The notes below the pieces were generated by a model. It worked only from the letters and a program-made list of their open reading frames with translations. It was not told the DNA's origin and ran no database searches. Positions 1 through 12,612 of a DNA stretch of 64,000 nt are shown here, piece after piece (within the stretch, counting starts at the first letter, position 1; every line of letters begins with the position of its first letter). The position numbers and the translations under genes were made by a program. Origin of the DNA: Myxocyprinus asiaticus. Its lineage: Eukaryota > Chordata > Actinopteri > Cypriniformes > Catostomidae. The stretch is taken from assembly GCF_019703515.2 (NCBI RefSeq), contig NC_059362.1:43267826-43331825 (forward strand). Reading direction: 5' to 3'.

Positions 1-385
1 AGTGATATGATAGGTGTGGGTGAGAAACAGATCAATATTTAAGTCATTTTTTACTATAAATCTCCACTTTCACATTCTGAAAGTAAAGAATTTAAATATT
101 GATCTGTTTCTCTCAACGCTGCTTTGGAAACACAACTGCTTTGGAGACATATATTAAACAACTGGAGTCATATGGATTAATTTTATGCTGCCTTTAAATG
201 CTTTTTGGAGCTTCAAAGTTCTTGCCACCATTAATTTGCATTATATGGACCTACAGAGCTGAGACATTCTTCTAAAAATCTTTGCTTGTGTTCTGCAGAA
301 GATAGAAAGTCATACACATCTGGGGTGGCATGAAAGTGAGTAAATGATGAGAGAATTTTCATTTTTGGGTGAACTGTCCCTTTAA
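1..385 (-). repeat. Interspersed repeat, family R1, cut by window start
   Basis: Copy of a family whose forward end reads AGTTCACCCAAAAATGAAAA; here it is reversed and ends near TTTTTGGGTGAACTGTCCC. The same family recurs near 11.3, 30.2 and 63.5 kb, with shorter relatives near 13.9 and 14.8 kb. It is a frequent non-coding repeat type in cyprinid genomes. No protein is encoded. Confidence 0.75.
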
Positions 386-1453
386 CCCTTGGTTATTTCT
401 TTACTGCACGTGATTTTACGAGAGACAATTCTTCAAATTTTTCTGTGCGCATTTGTGTTTAATGTCAGTGTGTCTAAATGATGAATTGTCAGCTTAAATC
501 ACGCTCTAAAGACCATTTTAAAAATATGTTAAATGATCGACTTTGATACTGCTCAATACATTTTATTTGCATACATTTGTAATCTTTTGCAATGTACATA
601 GAATGTGCCTCGAAATGCCGTGACTCAAACACTGAATGACATCCGGTGGATTTAACAGAGCCAGATGTTCAACTCCCCAGTTACTCACATGACAGTAGAT
701 TCACTTGCCTCTGCTGAGTGTGTATGTATGTGTTAACCAGTTAACTTGTCAACTAGTCAAGAGATCAGAAGAATCTTGAGAGAAAGAGAGAAACTGGAAG
801 AACAATATGTTATTCTTTTTTCCACACTTGGCCCATTATGACTGACACTAAAATAAATTGGAACACACAGTCATAGAAAAAGATAAACACACAATCTCAT
901 GTTCCAGATCAACTCATGCAGCATTGAGTTGGTCGATTTGGAAACAGGAAAACAGAGCTCTATGAGTGATTCATGACAGATATGAACGAATAAAACCTCC
1001 AGCAGTCATGAGCCATGTTCCTTTGAGTCATAGCAGGTTTCTGCATGTTTACAGCTACATTCAGGGAACATGTTGCCCAATGAGTTATAATTACAAACAA
1101 TAGCCAAATTCTTCAAACCTCACAGGACTTGATAGCAGGGCTCATTCCAGAAAGTTTTTCCTTGCAGTTTGTGGTCAGATATTCTTAAAAAAGTTTAAAC
1201 TGGGAACTTTAATTTACTCTCTTGAGCTTCAGGATACACCTCCCCTTAAAAACGTACCATGGAATTACCATTTTTATGGGCATGACAGCGCATTGTAATG
1301 TGGTTTTTGAACACTACCATTATGGTAATAATAAAAAAACTATGATTTTTTTTTTTTTTGGACATGGTACCATGGAAATGCCAGGATTTTTGAACACGTA
1401 ATACCAGGATATTCTTTGAAGTACCTTGGAGTACCATATAAATGCCATGGTAT

Positions 1454-2428
1454 ACACTCAAAAAAAAAAAAAAAGGATCACTGCGTTCTATCCAATTAAA
1501 TTTGTAAAATTGAAGTTTACTTAATCCATTTAAGTTTGGAATACATGAATACATTTGCAGCATCGATGAAACTGGATGGAGTGAAAAAATGTTGAAATTA
1601 AGTCTTATTTAATGCATTTTTGAGCAAGATGAGAATAGCAGGAGATTTGTTCATGTTTAATGTTCTGTTAAATTAGTATTTCATATGAGTGTCTATAAGG
1701 CTGGATTTTTGGGAGCTACCGTTGTAGTGAAGATTGCCACTTGTGCTTAACTTGAGGATGGACTTGCACATTAAAGTAATGTTTGATTTGAGTGCTGCTT
1801 AGCTCTATAAGCAGCTGCTTTCAAACTGACAGTGCAACAGTTTCACTGTCCTTACACTTGCTCACCTGGAATATACTAATTATTAATAAAATTAAGTAAG
1901 TTGGACCAACATAACAAAATTAAGTAAATTAAACATTGGTCAATTTAGTTTAACGAACCTAATAAAGTTGAATTAAAGGTGCACTCAGTAACTTTTGTCT
2001 TTGTGTTATCTTGGACTTACACTGACACCTAGTGGCTTGGATGCAGCATCATTTAAAATCAATAGTTTTCAGTTTCAGATGCCATTGTAGAAATTCACTA
2101 TTCACAGTCAGCCATGATTACTTTAATCAATGTGTGAAAGTGTCAAATAACAGCATGGTTACTGAGATTAAGCGAGTAGTATTCGGCTGGTCATGTGATT
2201 CTAACATGGCAGCCCCCATGAGGGGACCCTCTCCATGTAGAATAAAACGGCTTTTATAAGGTTACTCTCATGACTGGAGTCTTCATTTTAATGAAACTAC
2301 TATAGTACACTAACTAAATGATTTTGGCTCAGTGAAACTGACTTAATTTGAATGAAAGTAGTTAAATTGCTTGTATAAACATTCTCATATTCAATTTAGT
2401 AAAGGTAATGAATTAATTTTTGGAGTGT
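1454..2428. mobile_element. Non-autonomous DNA element (MITE-like), family R3
   Basis: The ends read ACACTCAAAAA on the left and TTTTTGGAGTGT on the right, a short inverted terminal repeat. The interior matches, in reverse, the element at 41353-42077, including the stretch around CACTGTCCTTACACTTGCTC. This copy is longer because another repeat is inserted near 1974-2295. No transposase is present. Confidence 0.65.
1974..2295 (+). repeat. Repeat nested inside the R3 element
   Basis: This block starts at AAAGGTGCACTCAGTAACTT and is absent from the matching R3 copy at 41.4-42.1 kb, so it is a later insertion. Its opening resembles a widespread fish repeat. The 75-codon open frame inside it looks incidental. 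Confidence 0.5.
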
Positions 2429-2786
2429 AGTAATTATACAACATGTATGTATCAAAGTACCATGGTAATAACTTTTTTTTTGTAAAGGTCGATATAGTGT
2501 TTCTGCATTTTTATCCTTATTAACTTTCGCCTTATCATATGTGGACATTTTCTGACAGGGACACACCCGCAGACTGACATAAGCGGATTTGACTCAACAT
2601 CTGGACTCGTCATGAAGTCATTCAAACCCCCAACTCAGACCTAATCGCACCCCCGATAATTCAGGCTTGGAGTTCTGCTACCACGGACGGATCTCGCACG
2701 GTCTCGTTTACGTGCAGCTGTTGTATCGAATTGTGCTCCCCGTCGGAATCTGTTTCCCCCTAGCCCCGACAGGGTATGGTGTTATG

Positions 2787-2828
2787 GTTAGGGTAGGTAG
2801 GGTAGGGTAGGGTAGGCTAGGGTTAGGT
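2787..2828 (+). repeat. TAGGG-like short tandem repeat
   Basis: About 40 bases of degenerate TAGGG or GGTAGGG units ending in TAGGGTTAGG, resembling an interstitial telomere-like tract. It lies about 800 bases upstream of the rab10 start codon. Confidence 0.7.
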
Positions 2829-3048
2829 TTGTGCATTCTGATAGCGGAGAATGTTACCGTCAGATACTATTCCCCCCATACAGATCTGCTGGGCGAAACA
2901 GTGTTCAACAAAACATCGGGTTCTAACTTCTCTACCCGGTCTGCGCCAGCTGTATTCACACCCGTTGAACCTCCACCATTCACCCTCCCCAGACAGATAT
3001 AGCTACGTCAAAAATGCCCTCAAGTCTCCGGACGTTGTCCCCCCTCGC

Positions 3049-3645
3049 CCAATCACCGTCCAAGATAGATTTGAAAAACGGCGCGTCCGACCAATCACAA
3101 GCGTTGATATGACGTAGGGGCGGGGAGAGAGGCGTGGCTCTAGAAGCAAGGGTGTCGCCGCGGTGGCTCCATTCGAAGGCGACGGCGGTTGGTCGGTCGT
3201 CTATGTGTTAGTCTTGTTCTAAACTCCACAAACGGACCCGGTAAGGACTGTCGGTTCGGATCCAACCGTACGACGCGTGTGTGGTGATTTGCGCGGTTCG
3301 GGATCGCTGGGATGAAGCGGAATATATTTCATTTGAATCAGATCACCGGTGTAGTTTGAAGAAAGAGAGAGAGAGAGTCGGGCGGAGGAGCCATTTTGTC
3401 CCGACAGTGAGTGAGAGAGAAAGAAAGAGAGTGCGATATAAAATAACACATAACAACAACAAACACGCACTCTGTGAGGAAACGCACGTCTTTAAATATT
3501 TCCTTTGGAGTTTTTAAAAGAATCAAAAGTGAAAATCACAGAAATTCAGCTGTGAAGAGACTGGCCAGTGTGTGTTTCTGACACACGCACGCACACACTC
3601 TCTCTCTATCAGTTTATTACCGGCGTGTGTTTAATAAAAGCTCAG
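3049..3645 (+). promoter_or_regulatory. rab10: rab10 promoter and 5' UTR region
   Basis: CpG-containing stretch directly upstream of the rab10 start codon. It has two CCAAT boxes (3049-3053 and 3091-3095, both in CCAATCAC), a CRE-like TGACGT at 3110 and a GC box GGGGCGGGG at 3117-3125. There is no obvious TATA box. The 5' UTR probably begins between about 3150 and 3250 and contains GA-rich runs near 3360-3430. The transcription start is inferred, not seen. Confidence 0.65.
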
Positions 3646-3772
3646 ATGGCGAAGAAAACATATGATCTGCTCTTTAAACTGCTCTTGATCGGTGATTCTG
3701 GGGTGGGAAAGACCTGCGTGCTGTTCCGATTCTCTGATGACGCCTTCAATACCACCTTCATCTCCACCATAG
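3646..3772 (+). CDS. rab10: rab10 coding exon 1
   Basis: Encodes residues 1-42 plus one base, from MAKKTYDL to FISTI, including the P-loop. The donor is AG|GTAAGA at 3773. The start ATG at 3646 has G at +4. Confidence 0.97.
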
Positions 3773-6700
3773 GTAAGAAACACACCCGAACCGGGTCTGA
3801 GGGGTTTCATCGTGGCTTTTATATGAGAAGAGATGTTATCTGTGCTAGTGGATGGGGACCAGGCATTGTGTCTGAGGTGTAGCATGCTAACAGGCTAACT
3901 TGTTCATATCAGCTGATAAAATCATCCGAAACTAGTAAAGTCTGGACCGTATTGTGGATTTATGAAGTTAGTTTTGCTTTGTCATGTTAACTTTATGCTG
4001 TGGACCTGTCTTAATAGATAGGTTAGTTTGCTAATGTTAGCTTTAACGTGATGCTTTAGTGATAAATAATAAAAAAATATGACGCCAGGGGAGTCATATG
4101 AATGACTTGCCAATGTTTAATATTCAATTATTTGTCCACATGTAATCAGTAAATGCAGTGAATGGTGTCGGTTAAATGTTGAGTGTTTTCATGGCCTGTT
4201 ACAGCCAGTAAACCCCCTAAATTAACCTGCGATTTAATCGATCGTGAGTTATTTATTGAAATGCATAGGCGATTCATTAATGTGCGTCATCTACTGCTCG
4301 TCTGCGCATGCGCGACTCAGCCATGCCAGTAGAGCGATTTCTTAACTGTGTTTGTGTTCTCTCCGCTAAACCTGTCATTTCAGTACCTCGTGGTGTTTTC
4401 TCTATGATATTATGGGGAAAGACCATCCGAGATGAGGTGTGTGTGTGTGTGTGTGTCTGTTTGTTTCCTGGAGTTTTTGCTGTAGGTGTGATATTTGATA
4501 GCTCATGTCATTGTGATTTAAAAGAGACTTGTTGTGTTTCCAAAGCAGCATTGATATGGTTGTTTAGTTGAAATCAGTCTCTCTACCCCTACAAAATTAC
4601 TGTGGTGGGATCAATGTTATTACCATGGTACTTTTAGATGTGCCAAGGTACTGAATGATGTACATTTGAAATATAAAAAGTAATAGTATAAAAACATCTT
4701 AAAGCAGCCGACAGCATTTGTGGCATAATGTTGATTACCACGAAAACTCATTTAGACTCATACTGCTTTTTAAAAAAAAATAAAAAATAGAAGCAGAATT
4801 CAAGGTTACAAGTGTGGCACTTACAATGAAAGTGCTTACATATGAAATAATATGTTTGTCACATTTTACCTTTTTAAAAATTAACAGTTCAATGTATTTA
4901 ATCAATAATTCTGACATTATATTGCATGTATTATATTTTGTTACATGTTTATTGTTTAATTGCATAATTTGTACAATTTACAGGTTTTAAATAGATTTGT
5001 TGAACACGCGTTAATAACTGGTACTGTCTCTTTATATTTATTTATTTTTATTTTTTTGGATTTACTTTTTCTCCCCAGTTTGGAATGCCCAATTCCCAAT
5101 GTGCTCTAAGTCCTCGTGGTGGCGTAGTGACTCGCCCCAGTCCGGGTGGCGGAGGACGAATCTCAGTTGCCTCCGCGTCTGAGACCGTCAATCCGCGCAT
5201 CTTATCACGTGGCTTGTTGAGCGCGTTACCGCCGAGACATAGCACGTGTGGAGGCTTCACGCTATTCTCCGCAGCATCCATGCACAACTCACCATGTGCC
5301 CCACCGAGAGCGAAGCACGTTATAGCGACCACGAGGAAGTGACCCCATGTGACTCTACCCTCCCTAGCAACTGTGCCAATTTGGTTGCTTAGGAGACCTG
5401 GCTGGAGTCATTCGAACTCACGACTCCAGGGGTGGTATTCTGCGTCTTGACTTGCTGAGCTACCCGAGCTACCCTTGCTGAGCTACCAGTACTTTGTACT
5501 GGTACTGTCTCTTTAAGGAAACCTGTAATTTTTGTAAACAGCATCTTTAGATAAGTGCATGTTAACAGAGAGACACATCTGTGCTATGCATGATTAGAAA
5601 TAAATGTTTATTATTTGTCGTTTTTGATCGACAACTAACTGTAAAGAATGGAAAGATTATTAAAAGAGACATTATTCAATGACAAATGGATCGCGTGGAT
5701 ATCGTCTTTGGACACACATTACACAGAACATCTTACTCTCAATATGCAGTGATAGGATCTTGCTGCTGAACACTCTACTACACAATTAATTAATGGTGAG
5801 TGAAATCTAAACATTTACTAGCCAAGTGCCAAATATATAAATGTTTAGTCGCATAGCGCGGAATTTGTTTGCAAATGCAAGTGATTTCCTCTTCATTGTA
5901 GTGGAGGGTTGCAGTTAGAGTAAAATATTTATCTTTTAATAATTGATATCAAGATCTTTTAAATGAAGAAAATGCATCGGAAAATCTATATTTTTACCCA
6001 CCCCTAGAAATTTCCCCTTAGATTATCGCTGTTCTCTTAGTTAAGCCCGTACGTTTGGCCTCTAGCTGCCACATCCATCATGTATTACCTGACTAACATC
6101 ATTGAACATGTAAATGAAAGATAGAGAGCATGTCTTCATGGAAATAGATATGGATGTAAAAAAAACACTGTTGTTAGAATAAAAGACTTCTAATCGCAAT
6201 ATCCTCTTCTCTTTCTTGTACTGTAATGGTAAAGCGCTTCTGATAGCACATTTACTGTGTTCAGGTGTCTGAAAGGTAAATGAACTTGGTTTGTAATTAT
6301 GAGCACAGTAGGGTCATTTTTTTTGAAGGTAACAGGAGATCTCCATACCACAACAGTTCATGGGGCAAATTAAGGTCCATACATCTCAGAACTGATCCTA
6401 GATCGTCTCCCTCTGGCTCTCATACTCCACAGGATTTTTGCCTGATTGGTCCAACCTGGTTTCATAGAATCATGTTACTATACGTACATTTTTTCTAAAT
6501 AATTTTTACATGGCTCTTTGTATGCATCACAGCAGTTTTACTGGTGAAACAAACACTGGAGGTGCTACAACAACGACTTTTATTCACTTTCATTAAAATC
6601 ACGAGAAAAACGGCAGATTATCAGTTCATAAACACCCACTTTTCACAAACCAGTCAATGGACTCTATGCACGGCACGTGTACGTGTTTATCTCGGGGCGA

Positions 6701-9700
6701 TAACGAACTTCCGGTATGGAATTCGGCCATAGCGAAAGTTTCTAGAGAGTGTCGCAGCAAACTACTCTTCTTTCTAAAATAAAATGATTGATCACAACAA
6801 ATGTGAAATTATTTAAAGTATAAAAAATTATCTCGGTTATAAGCTCCAATAAATTTAAATTCATACAGTATGAAGCTTGCAGAAATTCCGAGCATTGGTG
6901 TGAAGCTGTCTTGTTGTGTGAGGCTTCCTCTTTGTGTATAGTGTTTCAGTTACATTTACGTCCAGCAATTTTACAGGTGAGGAATACAACAACACAGTCG
7001 ATTCATGTTAAGCACGAACAAACACCAGAAAATGAAGTAAAGCCTAGTGCACACTAGTTGATGTTTTGAGTCTGCGACTGGTCTGTGACGAGATGTCGTG
7101 TAGTGTGCGCACTTCTGCGACATGCCCAGACTAGTCGCAGATGCTGCGATGGATTTCAAACCTGCTAGGTATCTAGATGTCTTGTAGTCAGGTTTGTGCA
7201 CCATTATCCCGATGAGCGAGAGACCGACAAAGAGCAACATTCAATAAAATACAGAGAGAGCATAAGAGGAGATCAATGCACTGAGGAGCAAGAGACAAAA
7301 AAAAAAAAAAATGACAAGAAAATCAAATAATACAACACCAACATCTCCCTAACCACTGTGTTTCCCCTGTTCTGTACAAATCTGTGCAATAACCCGGCAC
7401 AAGCCCTTCTTTCATGTTGCTTGCATCGAGTGACAGTGTTCAAGCATATGTATCTAACATAATTATGAATTTTTAGCTGGGCAGAATTATTAATATTTCT
7501 ATTCTGATGTCACCATTGCCCTCTGCTGGGCTTATTTTTTGTCCCACTCCATCCCGATGGATCATTTTACTCTTTAATGAACAATACTTTTTGTTCTACA
7601 AAGTTTTACAAGTAATAAAAGGAACTGTTTTGCATATGTCCTGAAAGTAATAATAATAATAAACTCGGGGGGCCTGGGTAGCTCAGTGGTAATAGACGCT
7701 GGCTACCACCCCTGGAGTTCGCTAGCTCGCTAGTTCGAATCGCAGGGTGTGCTGAGTGACTCCAGCCAGGTCTCCTAAGCAACCAAATGGGCCCGGTTGC
7801 TAGGGAGGGTAGAGTCACATAGGGTAACCTCCTCGTGGTCGCTGTAATGTGGTTTGTTCTCGGTGGGGCGCGTGGTGAGTTGAGCGTGGATGGCGTGAAG
7901 CCTCCACACGCGCTATGTCTCCGTGGCAACGCGCTCAACAAGCCACATGATAAGATGCATGGGTTGGCGGTCTCAGACGCAGAGGCAGCTGGGATTCATC
8001 CTCCGTCACCCGGATTGAGGCGAATCACTACACCACCACGAGGACTTAAAAAAGCGCATTGGGCATTCCAAATTCCAAATAAACTCAAACTTAACTTTTC
8101 ATGATTCAGGCTTTGTTCAATGTTTTGTGAGAGTATAGAATCATGAATTCAGTACTGTAAATCAAACCAAATCCTTATGCCCTTTATCATTTCTGTTTTA
8201 AAAAAAATTCATATTTTAAAAAATTACAGGAAATAACATTTAGTTTATCCAATTAATCGAAGAAATAATCGAAGATTAAGCTTTTATCAGAATAATCGTT
8301 AGTTGCAGCCCTACTCTGATTTCAACCGTGGTATGATTGTTGGTGCCAGACGGGCTGGATTGAGTATTTCTGTAACTGCTGATCTCCTTGGATTTTCACA
8401 CACAACAGTCTCTAGTATTTACTCAGAATTGTTCCAAAAACATCCATTGAGTGGCAGTTCTGAGGATGGAAATGCCTTGTTGATGAGAGATGTCAATGGA
8501 GAATGGCCAGACTGGTTTGTGATGACAGAAAGGTTACGGCAACTCCGATAATGCACATCAGAATGCACAACACGTTGACCCTTACACTTCTGTCAGCCAA
8601 GAACGGAAAGCTGAGGCTTCCCTATGATGGATAAATCGAAACCCATGCTACATTTTTATTTGTTGAATATCCTGTTTCACTCAGAGATCTGTCACATTAA
8701 ATAAGTTAAAAGGGGTTTCAGATGCCATTTCATGTTGTCTTGATATAATGTAGGCTAGTCCAGCTTCCTCCAAAATTCTGTTCTTCAGGCATTTAATGTC
8801 CAAACACCTCTGAATTCAGCAAAACACTATCTGCAAGAGGATTTTACCTGACATTTAATGGAAAATTGACACTCACTAACTAGTTATTAAACATGTATTT
8901 AATAACTCTAATAAGTTTAATTAAGTTACTGTCGGGGGTTATTTGTCAGATGGATAAAATCCCGTCTTAAACCTAAATATGATCGTAATTAGAAATGAAA
9001 ACAAATATTGACCTGGTTTCTGGACAGACAGGTGCATATGTGTCTCTGACCTTTATGACTGTGTTTTATCTCAGTGCTGTGAGTCACATGACCACCCATG
9101 ATGTGTCAGTTGACCACATCACACCTTGGTAGATTCCACACCTTCAACTTCCTGCTGCAATCAGGTGTTATTTATGAATTATGTCAGCAGATGTTCGCTG
9201 TTCTCACTGAGAGGAACAAGGAGAATTTATGGGGTTATCACACAAGGCTCAAGGAAGCCACTGGTTTCTAATATTAAATATTTTGGACCAAAATAAGACA
9301 AATGACTTGAATTGAACTATCTTTGTCTGGGATTTGCCTGTATCAAATCAATACATAGAAAATATGACATTATATTTTGCATAAGTAAATTAAGTCTACA
9401 GTTAAGACCACTTAGAGTTTTTTGCATTGTGAAAGTATTTTCAGGACACTTAAGAACATTTTACCCCCATAATTCTCATTACTGTAACATATCAGGACGT
9501 TTTACTTTTACTATTCCCATTGTTTTCAATTATGAAAACAGTCATATTTTTTTTTTTACTGTATCTGAATGACCCTAAAATAGGCCTTGTTTTCTAAATG
9601 TTAATTTAGAGCAAAAAGGAACAAGACAACAGGTTTCATGAGAATAACCCAGTTATCTTAGTCGTTCGCGTATCGGCACTCGGAAAACCGTAGTAGTATA

Positions 9701-12556
9701 CTTTGGCCTTAAGTCAAATGCATTTGGTACAACATGAGTGTGAATAAATTATAACAGAATTTTTTATTTTTGAGTGAACTATTCCTTTGAAGTCAACAAA
9801 AACTCAAAATGTACCCTATTTAGGCCTACTTCATGGACATGTTCCTGGTTTTATTAGCCGCATTTCAACTATCGGGCCAAATGAGGGCATGCTAGTGCGT
9901 GCCAAGGCCAGTTGTGTTTCCACTGTCACTTCCGGGGCTTCATCGTGGTGCCTTGGGGCTTTCTTGAGGCCAACGGCCTTTGGCCCTCCAATTACCCTTG
10001 GGCCAAACAAGGGAAACTGGGGATTGAGGCGGGGTCAGTGTCAAAGGCGGAGTTTCACAGAACCTGCCAGGTTGTGTATCCATCACATTGTTGAACAGGT
10101 TCGGGAAAAATTGTGCAGTACAAATCCGTTAAAATGCACAATGGACAAAGTGGTGCCCAAAGAAAACTTTACATGGTTTGAGATTACGGACTGTGTGCTG
10201 GGACATCATCCCGCTGTTAGTAGAGAGACCATTCGGGACACCATGGCAGTTACAGTCGGTGAGTTGTCAACGCTAACTTATCTTGCTAGCTAGCTAATGT
10301 TTACATACGATATAAACTTGATATTCTAGATAGCTACATAACATGATGCCAGCTTGAGCTTCCCTCTTGCTTGTGAAATGGGCGGGGTAAGTGACATTGG
10401 CACCAGAGCGGCGTGTTAAGGGCAGGTTTTATGGCAACACTGCGAGAGCTATGTGCCCGATGGTGGGAATGCAGATCGATTTTGGTCTCTCGGCTCAAGC
10501 TCCGAGGCTATTGGCCCCGTCTGGCCAGTTGATAGCCCTGGCTTGCACTGGCCCGTTTAGTGGAAAAGCAGCTAATGTGAATCATTTATTGAAGCACATT
10601 ATTACAAATTCCAAATGAAGTCCCACCCTACTTTTCTCATGGAATATCCTTTTCCATTTATTTCATTTTGACTTTATGTGAATCTTTCTCTCCCTTTGTC
10701 CATAGTTCAAGATCTTAGAATACTCACCGGAAACTCCCTGCAGTCTCAGAGATAGAGAGATCACTACGTACACACACACACACATTAACCATATTTGCAC
10801 AGTCACACTCTTGTTTATAAGAGGATAAACTTCTATACTCGTGAAGAGAGGCAGATCATTTTGAGTCGAGAGGATTGAAGCATTTTCACTGTTTCTCCTT
10901 CTGTTTGCGAGAGAACATTCTCTTTCTTTAATTGACAGAATCTTGGCTCAGTTGGGTGGGACTTCAGTTGTGACCCTGTGGAGGGACCTCGCAGCTGCTG
11001 AGGCTCATGGGAAGAGTTCTGATTGGCTGCATGTCAGAAACCCCTCTATGTCCTCTGTGTGTGTGTCTCTTTCCGAGTCAAATGGCTTGTGCTCAGAAAC
11101 CCTCATAACCAAAACTCAGAGCTGTTCTAAAACAGCTTCACTTATAGTCCTGTACTAAACCAAAGCCAGATTTCTCAAAGAGTAAAACAGCTTAAAGCAA
11201 CTAGGCAAAAACATAGATGCATAAATGTTTATACTCAGACAAGTGAATGACCAATTTAAGCAAATGACAATGCTTAAAGGGGTTGTTCACCCAAAATGAA
11301 AATTCTCTCATTATTTACTCACCCTCATGCCATCCCAGAAGTGTATGACTTACTTTCTTCTGCAGAACACAGTGGTTAAATCAATGTCTTCAGAAGCGAT
11401 ATGATAGGTGTAAGTGAGAAATGGATCAATATTTGTCAATTTTTGCTAGAAATTCTTTTAAAACGCCCAGTAGGGGGCGTATTCACGAAGAATATGAATA
11501 ACCAAAAACACAAGAAGAATGTGAAAGTTGGAGATTGGAAAATGGAGATTGACTGAGCAGGGAGGAGAATTTCAAGTAAAAATTGACTAAAATATTTATC
11601 TGTTTCTCACCCACACCTATCCAATCGCTTCTGAAGATATTGGTTTAACCAAAGCATTATAGAGGCTGCTTGGCAGTTTGTTTTTAGCTGGTTTCACATG
11701 CGCTCAAAATCCGCCAACGCCTTCTTCGCCCGCCGAATTTCGCATTGCAAAGGTAAATGTAACGGCAAGATTAAGGGCAAAGTTACAACTCCATGCACTG
11801 GTTAGTGCTGTAGATACATGATGTTGTTAAAGTAATCATTCACCCAAAAATTTAAATCCTGTCATTTGTTAAAACTGATCGAATTGCCTGTTTAGGAAGA
11901 TTTGGAATGTATGTTTTAACGTGTGAGTACATATTTTTTTTAATTTTATCTAGATGTTAGGCCTGTCGCCATTAAATAATCTTCTAATAATCACGGTTAT
12001 TTGATATATTATTGTGCACTTCTTCAAATTCCAATAAGTGTATTTTTTCACTTGGCTATACTTCTGCGAGTGCAGTAAAGACAAAATATACTTATATTCA
12101 AGATCTATTCTCTAAAAGCAAGTGTAAATATCTAATATGCTGCTGCTCAGGTGAATGCATTTTTTTTTAAAGGATTTTTAGATATTTTAAAATATGTATT
12201 TTTAATATTATATTCAGCATTGTCAGATAACAATATTTTCTTCTGCAGTATAGCTGCTAAAGAAAATGTACGTTGTTTTAAAAGAGTTTTAGATATTGAA
12301 TAGCCATCTGAGGCACTACAGATATTTATATTGGAAAACAAGCCAAAACAAAAACAAATCAAAAACGTATTTTGTTGCAGTGTATAATGGGCTAAGACTA
12401 CACTCTCTCACCTTTGTTTACTATGATCCATCTTTAAATCACAAAAAAAACATTTTACTTTTTTCTTTCTTTTTTTTATCCCCTTTTCTTCCAATTTGGA
12501 ATGCCCAATTCCCACTACTTAGTAGGTCCTCGTGGTGGCGCATATACATACATATA

Positions 12557-12612
<56 letters not shown>

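Noticed and set aside
2783..2828. True interstitial telomere
   Set aside because: Units are mostly TAGGG or GGTAGGG, not TTAGGG; too short and degenerate.
2851..3117. 88-codon forward frame upstream of rab10
   Set aside because: Overlaps promoter elements, proline-rich without motif, and not linked in frame to rab10.
3568..3882. 104-codon frame covering rab10 exon 1
   Set aside because: The true protein starts at the ATG at 3646, and the frame after 3772 is intron read-through past a consensus donor.
7668..7745. tRNA gene at the head of the 7.7-kb SINE
   Set aside because: It has A- and B-box-like words but no complete cloverleaf and continues into a SINE body; the same applies at 23.4 kb.
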